The position numbers were made by a program, and so were the translations under genes. The notes under the pieces are model-generated. The model ran no database searches, had not been told where the DNA came from, and worked only from the letters and a program-made list of their open reading frames with translations. This document shows positions 23,200 through 34,622 of a stretch of 64,000 bases of DNA, one piece after another. The stretch's first letter is position 1. Every line of letters starts with the position of its first letter. Origin of the DNA: Daedaleopsis sinensis (lineage: Eukaryota > Basidiomycota > Agaricomycetes > Polyporales > Polyporaceae); the NCBI GenBank assembly GCA_033807695.1, contig CM066302.1, positions 1,674,001 to 1,738,000 of the forward strand, written 5' to 3'.

Positions 23200-24516
23200 A
23201 TGTCCTATCTCGCTCAGCTTCGTGCAGACCCTCTCAAGTACCGTGCGTACCCTACCTTCCAATACTCTTCTTTTAGAAGACCGATCACTCTTCTAGGCAT
23301 GCTCCTTGACCGGGAGATGAAGGAGTCGTCAAGGCAGGATGACGGTCCAGCATACAGAGAGCTGGCAAGCATAGGCACAGTGAGTACATTGTCATGCACT
23401 TGTGATTCATGGCAGTTCACTTACCCATCACACTTTGCAGGACGTTGACTTCCCCAAGTTTGCTCAGGTCCGAGAGCAACGTGGTGGTCGTCAGTTGATT
23501 CTGATATACGCTGAGCCTGACCGGGTTGGAGACGTCGAGGAGGTAGTCTTGAACATCCAGGGGTATCTGTTGAACGCTACGTTGCCACCCATTCGTCAAC
23601 ACAAGTACGTTGTTAAGGTTCTCTGACTTGCCTGATATTGCTCATCCATCTGCCAAGTCTTCCTCGGAACCAGAACCGGCTCATTGATCTGAAGCAGTCG
23701 GTGACCTTGACCGGCTTGGCTTCGGAGCATTTTCATGCCGGCGTTCGTGGCGTGGGCGCGATGTATCATGCGTTCAAGATGTATCTGGGTAGCCGAGGCG
23801 GTCATCTTCGTTCATGGGCACCGGGCTGTGATGGAGGAGAGAGTCTCACCTTGTCATTCTCCAACCGCATCCTCACCATGGCCAAGGATGCTGAAGGCGA
23901 GAGAGAGTACAGCTTGGAGGACATTGTTGATCCCTTCAACGTCTTGCGTCCCCTCCTCCGCTCTGAGGTCCACACAATGGAGAACCACGTTGAGTATTGG
24001 AACCGTACTCTTCACCGACCTAATGACATTGAGAGTAGCCCGTGAGTTCTTGCCCTCCCCCCCTAGTAACCCTGGTCCGTTCAACTCACCTCGTCTATCT
24101 CTTAGTGCAAGGTTCGACCGCTACAAGCCGGAGTTCTTCAACCTGAGCAACATGGTTGAAGTCCAGGTCAGCTTCCAGGCCATCCGAGTCGCTCGGCAGG
24201 ACTACATCTTTATTCCCAAGCTCCGAGCAATTTGTCTCCTCCACCGAACCGCTGAAGCAGTATGTACTCACAGTTACTGGAGACTCCCTCAGCTTCTAAT
24301 GCCCACCCCGTGCAGGATTACAATATTGCAGCGATTGAGGCACTTGCTAGAGCCCCTGTGTCCCCGATGAAGAAGGTCAAACGAAAGATTGGTTACCAGC
24401 GCGGCAATGAGGAGGATTCAGAGGACAGCAACTCTCCGCCTACCGCACTCAAGCGCCTTTGCCTTCATGAACCAGACAACTCCCACGATCATCCTATGGG
24501 CGCTCCTTCTACTTAG
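23200..24516 (+). CDS. five-exon gene of unknown function
   Basis: ATG at 23200 (MSYLAQLRADPLKY...). Introns begin with GTGAGT at about 23380 (acceptor TTTGCAG), GTACGT at about 23603 (acceptor CCAAG), GTGAGT at about 24043 (acceptor TCTTAG) and GTATGT at about 24260 (acceptor GTGCAG). The frame is kept to a TAG at 24514-24516, giving roughly 390 residues. Visible features are an LGSRGGHLRSW loop, a Glu-rich central segment, and a basic, probably nuclear-targeting tail (SPMKKVKRKIGY) followed by an acidic Ser/Asp run. It does not match a family I know. It starts only 10 bp after the gag fragment, so its promoter may lie inside the retroelement. It looks intact. Confidence 0.72.
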
Positions 24517-24703
24517 ATTTACTTACTTACTTTGCTTCTTTCTTATCGTAGTCTTTGACATATTCTATAGCAATACATGCTTAATGGTACAGCAGTTCCT
24601 GCACAGTATCTCATACACATACCGTCCATCCAATTTGTACCTAGGAGCGCCAGCACAGACACTGAATCTGCTTATACTACGCTATACTGCAGATTCAGAG
24701 TCC

Positions 24704-25465
24704 TCATCCCATAAGAGCTTTGAAGATACATTGCGGTGATCGTAGGTCGACCTTGTAGGTTCGGGAGAATTTACATAACAGATGTTCGACAGTGATCAAG
24801 TCCAAACCCACTTGCTCTTGTGCCTCGACTGGAATCGTCGCTTGTAGATGATTCCACACCCGTTTGAAGGCCTTCTCAACAAGAGAGCTGTCCGGTTTGC
24901 TCTTCTTGCCAAGGTCCGGGACCTGATGAGCGAGTTGAAGTCCACGAAGCGAACCCAAACCGTTCCGATGAATGACGAAGGCAACATCTTCCTCCGTGGG
25001 TGTCGAGACCTTGCCCGTATAGGAAAGATCCGCTGCGAGGAGATATGCAGTGAGTGGACCAACATTCGGCAGATTCATGCCCTTGATGGTCTGGAGACCC
25101 CTCCGGTTGTCGCCCATCTCCCTCTCCTGCTTGCCCTGGAGCCACAGATACGCAGTCTTGAATGGAATTGGCCCGCCGTCGTGTTGCGCGAGAAGTGCCT
25201 TCCAGTTGGGCTCCATCTTGTAGTATGCCTTAGCAATCGTCTTCCCATCCCGACGGTCCTTCTGAGCACTTCCGTAGCAATTGACGTTGAAGAAGCGATC
25301 GAGAGATTCCAAGTTGTCCGGGTCATGTCCCTCTGCGTCCAGAAATGCGGTCCACGCCTCGTAAGTGGGGAAGTAGCAGTAGGTGGTCTCGCGCATGACA
25401 GGCGACTCGAAGAGCAACGCGCGGAAGATGACTGTGCTGGCGAAAGCACCGTCTTGGTCGATCAT
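24704..25465 (-). other. HhH domain like 5-hmdU kinase / aGPT-pyrophosphorylase families
   Basis: The C-terminal 253 codons are all-helical. They contain FRALLFES early, then LPNVGPLTAYLLAADLSYT (about 25020-25075), a helix-hairpin-helix with an Asp after the second helix, and VEHLLCKFSRTYK near the end. That order (FR-x-L start, L-P-x-[VI]-G-P-x-x-A-Y...D core, [IV]E-x-x-LC-x-[YF] end) is how I remember the family of DNA-glycosylase-like enzymes that process hydroxymethyluracil or glutamyl/putrescinyl thymine in phages, with fungal relatives. The assignment is by motif memory and needs a profile search. The frame is open upstream of the Met at 25465 through the preceding region, so it probably has no start of its own here. 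Confidence 0.55.
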
Positions 25466-28400
25466 GCTGGGATGGAATGGTCCTTCTACACTCGTCGCAC
25501 GCTGACGACAAGGAGCTAGCTCCCGATAGGGGGAGTAGTGGTCCAGATTTTTTCCGTGATCATTTGGAGACGAGTCGGGTGAGAAACTCGTTCTCCGAGA
25601 CAGACCGGAAGGACGTGTAGTGCATATCTGGTGAGCTCGTTTAACCCGTCCAGTATCTTTGGTGTTAGAGACTGGGCGGTTGAAGATAGGGCTGGAAGAA
25701 CGGACGAAGTGGACATTATAGAAGGTGCTGGTGGGACGGCGGAGGACGACGGTGCAGCAGAGGACGACGGCAGGGCTGAAGACGACGGTGCGGCTGAGGA
25801 CAATGGCACGGTGGACTCAACCGTAGAGGTTTGTGTGGAAGAGCGGGACGTTCGAGATGGGTTAGATGGTCGGGACGAGTGGGAAGGCTGAGACGAGGGT
25901 AATTGACATGATGGATTCGGTGTTGTAGTCAAGCTCTTCTGTTGCTGAGGGAGGAGTGACATATCGCCGTCGATCTGGGTGGTGAAGGTTTCTGTCCAAG
26001 CGCGTACTCCTGGCATGCAGCGTTCTGCTGTCTCTGAGAGCTCCTGGAGGGCTGCAGCATGCTGTGGGTCTCCCTGTGCGAGAGGGAGCTGGTAGAGAGC
26101 TGCGGTGAATGGAGCGAGCATGGAGACAGATAGTGAAGTGGCCTTCTTCTTCTGCCCTAGAAGCGAAGAGACGACTGATCGATATGTCGTCCACACCCCA
26201 GGAAGTAAGAGGATATCAGAGGTCTTGAACGCCTTGATGATGTGCAGCACAAAGTGCCCGGCCAGCATCTCAGTATTGTTTGGGAAGCGCAGCCACATGC
26301 GTAGCATAGCGATGACATTTGCGCATACACGAGGAGCGAGGTCGTCTTCAAGCTTGCGAGGGCGTTCGACGTAACCTACTTCAGGCCGTCCAGGGAGATC
26401 GGGAAGTTTGCTAGGGTCGTACGTGCCTTTCCTGCGCCCTCGAACGTCGGAGTAGACGTGCGCACACAACGTCTCCAACCAGTGACGAGATCGGCTGAAC
26501 TGTAGAGGACCCTTGGCCAGAGTAGCAACGATCTCACGACACCGTGTCGCGATCTCGCCGTTCAGCCAGTACCACGCGGCTGCGTTACAGAGCATCAAGC
26601 GGCGTCGATGGCCCCCGAGATGGAGCTCCGCGATGTCGGTGTTCGCCTTCTGTCCCTCGTACTTGGGCCACATCTGGGCGATGGCATGTGCTAGAGACGT
26701 TGATGGCAAGGCAGAAACCCGCCCGCTCTGGAAGACCTTCATGAAATCCTCAAGGCCTCGCTCTTCGGTTTGTGATGGGGAAGATGTGCATGCAAGGAGA
26801 CATTCAACTTCACAGAGATGAACAAGTTCTGCCTTTATGGCATTCAGCGAGAACAGGTCCAACACTTTTGCATATACTACAGGCCCAAAATCAGGGTGAA
26901 GACACGCGCAAGGGTCACGAGAGGTCACATACCTGGACGCTCGTTCTCAGCACGGGGGGATTCAGCAGAAGAGGATTGATCGAGAGTGTCGGGAATGGCC
27001 TGGGGTTCTATAGCACGCTCCTTGCGTTTGCGAACACTCTGAACCGGCTGAGGCGAGGAAGCCAGATCCTCAGGAGCGTCTAGAGTGTGAACTATTTAGA
27101 AGATGTAGAACATCTAATATCAATGCTTAGCAATACCTTGTTCCTCGCTCAAGGTATGCTCAATAGCGTCGCCATCGAGAAAGTCGAGCGTGCCAACTTC
27201 ACCGAACAACTGCATAAGATCTGGGTTTGACGGCTGCTCTTCTTCACTTTCGGAGGTCTCGAAGGAAGCAGCTTGAAAAGACAATGATGAGAGGTCAACG
27301 TATGTGCAAGTGGTCCTTAATACTCACTTGCATGCGGCTGAACGTCCAGTAACCGACGACTCCGCCGAATCGCGCTGCTAGTACTGCCAGTAGTACTAGA
27401 ATCTTGAGTCTTCGTAAACTTGGCCCGCTTACGAGTACGATGGCACTCTGCTATAGATAACTTAGACACTCAGTACCACATGAAAATTGCTGAAGTAGCT
27501 ACCTTCGTAGTTGCTGTCAGCATCCTCAACGTCCGCGCTGTAGTCTTCATCCGCGTCATCTTCACGAGACCGCTTTCCCTTAGATGCTAAGAGCGCGATC
27601 ATGAGAACAGCCTGCATCTAATACACGACCTACACACCTTTATTGGAGGTCTGTGCATCGTCACCGCTCTTGGTCTTCTTCGCTGTAGGCCCTGCAATGA
27701 TGAGACTACGGTAAGCGATGTATTAACCAGAGTCTGAGAGACTGCGCCATACCACCGTCGCCACTAGCATCAGCCTTACGCTTCCTCGGTTTGCGTGGTT
27801 TTGAAGGGTTTGCAGCTCTCCGTGCCTTCTCGGCGGCCTTTTCCGCCGCTATTTGAGTAGTAGATAAGGTTAGAATGCACAGATACAACTGGAGATATAC
27901 ATACCTTGCTGTGCAGCACGAACGACCGCAGGCATTAGTCGTGCATGTTTCTCCTTGTGCTTCTTCCATCGTTCGACAGACTCTTGACGCGTGCAGTCGA
28001 ATTTGCTTGATTTGATGTCAGAACCTGGATGAAGCTCCCAGAATGTTGGGTGAAGCTCAGTCTTGTCGTCCTTGACAAGTGTGAAGCATTCTGCAAGCTT
28101 GCGGTAATCGACGTTGATGGTCGCACCACAAGGAACCTGGCATCCGAAGTGATGCGCCATCTGGCAGAATGCCTGATAGTAGAACTGAAGAAACGCCGAC
28201 GGAGTTGTGAGACACAGACCGGAGCTCAACCAGTTCCCGATGTTCGTGGTGACGTGGCTGTTATCAAATCTGGAAGAGTACGAGCAGTGTGACTAGCAAG
28301 TACAAGTGTATAAGAGAAGGTGCACTCACGCCGGGTCGATGAACTCCGGTGGCAACACGAGCAGCTGTTTGCCGGGTAGCACGGCGAACCCGAGCCGAGC

Positions 28401-29925
28401 GGTCCCATCTAGCATTGCGCGGGGAGGGTAGCATACGACTGCAAAGCGGTAGGACCAGGGCTTTGGTGTATTCCCGGGCGCTGCAGTCGGGGGATAGGCG
28501 CCATGAAAGCGTAGCCCACAGAAGTTAATTACGACGACGCCTCCAAGACCTAGAGAAGTGATATGATCAGTCGACTGAACAAGAGCTCGCACATGTTCAG
28601 TACTTACGGACGGCACAGCCCAGATCACCAACAAGAAATGAACCGGGGTGCTCATCCGGAGCAATGTCGCTGCATGTGATCATCGACGTGTAACCGCCCT
28701 CACTATCCCTACCGTCCAGGTGTTTCCCACCGAAGTTTCCGAACTCTTCCTTGAGATTGTTTCCTAATCGAGATTGTTAGAACAGTAACACTGCATGTCA
28801 ATACAAAGTACCTTCAAGGGCCTCTGCAGGTTGCGCAGCAGCGAAGTTCGCCTGCAATGTGGGATGTGCGTAGTTGCCATCGAAGCCTACTGGAGGCAGA
28901 TTTGTGACCTCAGCCTGCAGCTTCAGAGCGTCACTGATCTCGTCAGGAGCTGCTTCCATGCAAGCGATACTGAGACGTGTAGCAGCCTTGAAGAGGACAA
29001 TTTGAACTCTGAAGCGTATATGACGAAAGTGACCTCAGACTGACCTCGACGATGTACTGACGGTTGCGGAGATGCTCATCAGGCTCTTCTCCCATGCGAA
29101 TCTTGGTGGATGCGGTCGGCCCAGCGAGGTTCCGTGGGATCTGGTAGGATTGGACGAGAGAGTAGCAGCGAGGAGCGTTCCCGATGTTCATCGCCCGATT
29201 TGAGTGCTCGTACAGCACACCGTCTTTGTATCCTGTAGGAGAGGTGTTATCTTCGGTTGCTTTCGTCGGTGTCCGGAAATCCCGGTGACCAAGTGCGAGG
29301 TCTCGAGCGTGTTTTATGCGTTTTACATGCTCTTCGGTCACTATGGCACTGAAGCTATCTCTCAACAACGTACTCGACAGATCGACAAGTATACTACCCA
29401 CCTGGAAGGAATCCAGAGTTGAAGTACATCGTCTTCTTCTTTGTGAGAGCCGCTGATATCACAGCAGAACACGTAGTCGCCAGGCTCAAGGAAGAAGAAG
29501 CCTGTAAATAGGTCGATATTGGTCCAGAACAGATCGTGGATCACCGAGACGTACCTCCTTCCTCGATAGCTTCATCGGTCCCTGTTGGGAACTTCATAGC
29601 TTCGAGGAACTCATAGTACTCCTTCATGGCCGCCGCAGATGTATCTTGAAGATAAACGAATACACGTTTCGCTCTCCAGGAAAGCTTGACCTTCGCATGC
29701 GACTTAAGGAGGTACAGGCGCGGAAACCTGGGGTCACGATTCGGGATGTCGACGACTTCGCCATTCGGGCGTGGGCACTCTATGCCAGAGATGGAGGACA
29801 GAATACACCGTGATTCAATGGCATGACTTACTTGGAAACTGTTCGTCCATCAATACGGGCCCTGGTTCTTTGTTCCGGGCAGCCTTGGACTTGGCCGCGC
29901 GGGCGATTGAAGATCGAGGCAACAT
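24704..29925 (-). CDS. JBP/TET-like oxygenase spliced to an HhH base-modification domain
   Basis: The ATG at 29925 starts MLPRSSIARAAKSKAARNK. Some fourteen exons with introns of about 45-170 bp keep frame from here to the 26.9 kb exon; all checked linker junctions are phase 1. The first part (about residues 1-460) is a 2-oxoglutarate/Fe(II) oxygenase of JBP/TET type. It has metal ligands KHLDG (His 249, Asp 251) and FHGAYPP (His 302), and SYRFAV Arg 321 for the 2OG carboxylate. A basic/acidic linker follows, then a helical segment (26888 down to about 25930), a Ser/Ala/Pro tract, and a C-terminal HhH domain (25465-24704). The junction at about 25500-25700 needs an intron or frameshift that I could not resolve; if there is none, this is two adjacent genes. 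Predicted nuclear, acting on DNA bases; the substrate is unknown. Confidence 0.62.
25516..26888 (-). other. central helical and Ser-rich part of the 24.7-29.9 kb gene
   Basis: Joined by a phase-1 intron (donor GTATGT after GAGCGTCCAG, acceptor GCAAAAG at about 26889) to the linker exon, so the apparent ATG at 26928 lies in an intron. The first 300 residues are helical, with conserved-looking Trp and Leu positions (AAAWYWLNGEI, HWLETLCAHVY). A low-complexity Ser/Ala/Pro tract follows (about 25930-25690). The frame then ends at a TAG at 25516 while a second frame, open through the same stretch, leads into the HhH domain. Confidence 0.6.
27860..29925 (-). other. oxygenase half of the 24.7-29.9 kb gene
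   Basis: Exon-by-exon reading. The first exon of 31 codons is followed by an intron with GTAAGT at about 29830. The exon with MYFNSGFLPGYKDG joins only if the acceptor ATATCAG near 29460 is used. The H-x-D exon lies at about 28763-28608. After an intron of about 58 bp the distal-His exon follows (28551-28329). It ends with a helical segment containing FYYQAFCQMAHHFGC. HxD, distal His and Arg are all present in the expected order, so the domain looks active. JBP/TET enzymes hydroxylate thymine or 5-methylcytosine in DNA. Lineage-expanded fungal members are known; which base this one uses cannot be read from sequence. Confidence 0.68.
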
Positions 29926-30300
29926 GATTTGAGACGAACGGCTTGAAAGTCGATGTTGAAGGGGACAGTCGAGCTATGAGCAGTCAGTATCTGCGAGAAC
30001 GTATACCGAGAAGTGTGTATATAACAGTCGTCGTCGGCTCGAAAAGCATGGGCACAGGGCACCAGTCGGCGGCGAACACTTTTTTTTTCAGTCTACAATA
30101 GCCAGAAGATGGCAAGTGTCCATTACGACCAAGATTGGGGCGAATGAAGGAAGGTGTAGAAAGGAAAGGAACGAGACCAACTACACACCTCCTTGACAAA
30201 CAATTTTCTTCTGAGGAGAGCGATGTCGAAAAAACTGCCACCCAAGATACAGTTTCCACAGTTCGCGCGTACTGGGAGACAGGAGAGGTGTAGGTAGGCT
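29926..30300. promoter_or_regulatory. upstream region of the oxygenase gene
   Basis: The non-coding stretch directly before the ATG at 29925. A T8 tract at 30081-30088 is the only notable element. No clear TATA box was seen. Assignment as promoter is positional. Confidence 0.3.
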
Positions 30301-30423
30301 TTGACGATAGCAGAGTATGAGAAGCGGACGTTACTGGGGTCCCAGAATAGAGCAGGGGCAGGACTTAGAGCAGATATGGCGGAGAGAAAGACCGGCGAGG
30401 TAAGGACCTCGGGACCCGGTGCT

Positions 30424-30490
30424 CGGCCGAAGGAGCGTGCTGAGGCTGCCCCGCCGCTGTCGGGGCAGGCTCAGCACATGATTTCGGCCG
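30424..30490. repeat. GC-rich imperfect hairpin, 29-bp arms
   Basis: Arms at 30424-30452 and 30462-30490 pair as CGGCCGAA, a 5-base mismatch bubble, GTGCTGAG and CTGCCCC, with a 9-base loop. It is much more GC-rich than its surroundings. It could be a terminus of a small element, a transcription barrier or a structured RNA. Confidence 0.65.
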
Positions 30491-30991
30491 AAACTCCGGG
30501 AGCCAAGAGATAATGATCGTAGACCCCTCTGATTGGATAATGCAGGCCCTTGGTGTCGAATGCCAACCAGCGGCACATACCTATGGGAAGTAGGACACAT
30601 AGTCGCTGTGAGTATACTACTCTACACAACTGTAGAGCATCAAATTCTGCCGTCGCCTATTCCAAGGGTTCAATATATACTGTGTACTGGAGACACGCTT
30701 ACCTGGTCAGCGATATCCCAAAATATCGGTATCATGCATGGCGCGAGTTCATATACCCAGAGTCAGACGAGCTACACAGTACAGTAGGCTACTAGACATC
30801 GTGCATTAACAAGATTGTTCTACTGACTACTACAACATATGTAGATACTACGGTATCGAAGCACTCACCTATAAAATGTTTGGAAACGTACCTGTACTAG
30901 AAGCCGAGGCAGAATTTGAGTTTGCAGCCGTGTAAGTCGCCATGTTGGTCTTGTAGGAGGTACATAGTATAGGTACTAGCTGGGAGAGACG

Positions 30992-31252
30992 CTACACCTC
31001 GTCAAACGAGATGGAGGTCAAGAAGGAAGAAGGTTGTGTTAGTAGGCGCTGGATGGCATCGCCCCATAAGGCAGTCGGCGTCTATGCACAGCACTTGAGC
31101 GTCTCTACACAGCACGTGGGGTTCTCTGAGCACGTGGTGTCCCTGCACAGCATACCCTTTATAGATGCCTCGGACTTCTCGCTCTTTGCTCACGTCCTTT
31201 GCATCTTACCACCATCGCACCGGTGCTCTCCATCTCGTTTGACGAGGTGTAG
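30992..31252. mobile_element. 261-bp inverted-repeat element (MITE-like), TA-flanked
   Basis: Perfect 25-bp terminal inverted repeats at 30992-31016 and 31228-31252. Their outer part reads TA then CACCTCGTC, so the repeat can be read as CACCTCG...CGAGGTG flanked by TA on both sides, as in Tc1/mariner-type insertions. Each arm also holds an internal CTCGT-CAA-ACGAG hairpin. The interior has no credible gene, only CACAGCA-like repeats. The perfect arms suggest recent movement or selection for pairing. Confidence 0.65.
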
Positions 31253-31556
31253 AGTCACTCGAATCACTGTAAGCTACTGCTATACTGTAGTAAGACATTG
31301 TCAAAGATCAGTAAGTGAGCTTTAGACACTGTCAATGCGCTGGTATTAAGACTTAGAGGTTCTGAAGGCATACCTCGCACACCCGGTCAGTATTAGAACA
31401 TACACTGTCCATGTGACAGGCGAATCACCCATGTAATCTGACCATAAAGGCAGTTGAAATATCTGCACGACATCTGTGGTCTCCGCTGGTTCTAAATATG
31501 GTTATTTAGAAGTAAGAATCCAAGGTAAGCGACATTGTCGATTAAGAAACATACAC
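31253..31556. other. spacer upstream of the 31.6-34.6 kb gene
   Basis: No gene seen. It presumably contains the promoter of the plus-strand gene. Confidence 0.35.
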
Positions 31557-34500
31557 TATGTTGTTCTCTTGTAAACCAACTCCGACCGATCTATTTCTTG
31601 CACACAGTGAATATACTATCTGCTTCTGGTCTGGTCCGTATAACATTCGCAAAGCCGTGTTCATGGAGGTAAGTCCCCGACGAACAGTTTCATGATTGAA
31701 CTGTGCAGGCTATGCCACAGAGTTTGGGGCGATCTTATTGACACTGTCTTCACACAGGTCAGCCAGATGAACCACAGCAAGCGAGACGATGTTTGGCATG
31801 TATCATAGCATCTCTTTGGAATCGAATCACACTAATTGATAAATCGAATTAGGAGGGAACGCACCTACACATTTACCGACAGCAGCAGGAGTCTCTACAC
31901 CGTAACCAATGTTCCAGATGCCATTCACTTACCGGCCTACATCGACACCAATCCAATCGATACAAAATCTCTTCGAGACCTGCTCAGGCCACAGTACGCA
32001 ACTGTGGAAGCTCCGGAACTTGCCTACCTCCTGCGAACCCCGCCTCTGCACGATCCCTTACTGAGCCGGTTGTGCTGTGAGAGCCATACCCTCCATCCAG
32101 TTCAACACGATAACGGCACATGGGCCCTACCTCTTGAGCTGCGCCGATCATGGAAGCAGTTAGAAACCCTTCTAGCTGCTGCTTCCGACCGCCTCCTTCT
32201 CCTACAAAACAGCCGTGCTGCTTCGTCCATCAATATGCATGAGCCATGGCCCTACCCGTCATATTACAGGTACCTCGACATGCACTCGTCCAGGCCCAGA
32301 GCCCTTGCAGCCATCAGGAGGTCCCGAGAAGCAATGATGATACTAGCCGCGCGCTGTTCCCTGGCGTTAGCTGTGTGCATCGCGACGTCGCCGATTACAA
32401 TGTTGAATTCCACCGGTGTGCCGCCTTGGGTGCCGCTACTGGAGAAAGAAGGGATACCATCCTCGTTGATCGACGTGCTGAACAGCTCCCTAATCGCAAA
32501 CTTCTCACATGGGCTCCGGGTAGGAGCTATTGTGGACCCTACATCCTGCAGATGGCTTGATCACCTCCCCATCATCCGACAAGCGAAGGTCCCGCTGACA
32601 ATCCGGTGGGGTAATGAGCGTGCCATTCACTCTCTGTGCCAGCAATATCCTTTCCTACGCCCCTTTGCGCCTGAAGCGACAACAGACTGTAAGCTTGCTC
32701 TGACAACCCCCCTGAGGCCCGAAGCACCGTACATTTATAAACTGTACCTGAACGGTGAAGGACGACCGCATCCATATATCAAGAAGATTGAGGAGCGTCT
32801 CTATCCCCGGCCACACGGACCTTTCCAGTTGCCTGGTGAGAGTCGAAGAGACTTCTTAGCGCGTATGAAAAGACGGGAGGAGCAGAGCATTGCACGTGAA
32901 GGAGCAGCTCAACGAGCACGTCGGTTAGATCGTGAGGCGTATGCGATGAGTGGACAACTTCCGAAGGCTTATAGCCGTGTATACCTTTGGATCAACGCTC
33001 GACTTGTCAAGCCGGATCTACCAGACGTCTTCAAGGACCTCGAATTCCGTGCGGAAGTCCATTCAGCTGCGGTGCCTGGCTTATGGCATGCATATGGGCC
33101 GCTGAACCGGTTGTACACCGCGCTCTTTGATGAATGGGATCTCTGGTCCGACGAATCCGAGGTCCAAGTCCACCCCTTTGAACAGATCTTCGACGCAGGG
33201 GAAGGTTTACCTACAGAGAGAGAAGACCATGCCTTCGATATACCCGATCCCATCGCTTTCTCCCCTAGGTCTCGCGAGAACCGGTCGGCACAATCTAACC
33301 GGGACCAGGGCCGTGCTGCGCTGTTCGCAGCTGAACACGATACTTTGTATCACGAAGCTAGTCCACCGGAATATCCCATCGTTGACTTCAGCAAGTGGTA
33401 CTTGGAGACGAAGTACTTACGGGAGCGATACGGGCTGTATCCAGACCACTCGGAGGTGGATATCAGCATTGACTACAAGGTCTACTCCGGAGACAAAATG
33501 TTTGCGGTCTTCGGCTTTCCCAACGACTGCGGTAACATATCTTTCCGTGCAAGCGACATGCAGGCATACGCGGGATGGGCATGGGCTCTGCTGAATGATG
33601 CGAATGGATCGTCTGCAGCATGGGCATGCTGGGATATGGCGCGGGACAGTCCACACTTTCTGTTCAAGCCTGGTGAGTGGAGAAAGCCTCTGAGTGTCAA
33701 GATGGTCACCACAGACAAAGACGGAGTTACACTGTACGCCATCAACTATGTTGCAGATAGTGCCGACCTTGGATGGACCCTTGTCGTGAATAGCCGTGTG
33801 CTTGTGATTCTCTTGTGCCTTCTCCCTACTGTCATGGACAGTGTCGACGCTGCATTTGAACTAACTCAAATTGGTGCTCCATTCATGACCGCTGCTCCTA
33901 TATACCACGATGGACCACAGGAGGCTGGCGAGATCCACCCTTCCATCCCGTACTACCGACATCGTTTGCTTCCCTCCTACCGTCTGGACAACTATGTGCA
34001 TAGTTTTCTTGACTACAGGCAGTATTCACAACAGGTCCTCGACTTCTTGCGCTCAGGCCCACATGCTAGAGCCGCTCTATTGCACGGAGGTATTGTGTGG
34101 TGCCTCGTGACCGAATTCAGCGGGAGTAGCGACGGTATCGTAGAGCTGATCCGCTCTTATGCCTCACTCGGGCCGACGGACAATGAGAACCATCATGAGG
34201 TCATTGGAAGACTGGACGGTGTCACCCTCGTCGATGATAGGCTGTCAGAGCAGGAGCTAGCAATGATCAGCGGTGTTACAATGGTGTACACTCGTAAGTA
34301 GTACTACCAGTATTACCGTCTTGATTAACTTACTAACAGTGCAGCTATAGAACAATACAACCAGAAGGAAGAGATTTCTTGGTGGCCCAAGCCGTCGATA
34401 TGGCGAACGTCAGGGATGTATACTGGGATCTGGACACCGAGAAACGAGGAGTGGTTTCAGAGTAGGCTGGTGGAGATCAGACGCGGTATCGCAGTCCCTC

Positions 34501-34622
34501 TGAAAGTTCGACAATGGCGTTCGTTACTGGGACAATATCGGCCTTGTGCAAAGCTGGCAAATGCAGCAGACACCGCGATAACTAGCATTATTCAGGAGTA
34601 CTTACTGTTAACCCAACGCTGA
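31557..34622 (+). CDS. large Agaricomycete-type hypothetical protein
   Basis: A long open frame (about 31852-34295) is preceded by a probable first exon with ATG at 31557 (MLFSCKPTPTDLF...) ending in a GTAAGT donor. The long frame itself has no ATG at its left end and starts after a likely AATTAG acceptor. A last intron (GTAAGT at about 34296, GTGCAG acceptor) leads to a final exon with SWWPKPSIWRTSG and WTPRNEEWFQSRL, stop at 34620-34622. The total is about 900 residues. The combination of WVPLLEKEGIPSSLID, LRVGAIVD with VPLTIRWGN, a basic helical segment and the SWWPKP tail is, from memory, typical of a multi-copy family of unknown function in mushroom genomes. No catalytic motif seen. It appears intact; initial exon boundaries are uncertain. 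Confidence 0.65.

Noticed and set aside
25631..25891. acidic repeat protein (DDGAAEDDG repeats) on the plus strand
   Set aside because: It is the antisense reading of the Ser/Ala/Pro tract in the minus-strand oxygenase gene.
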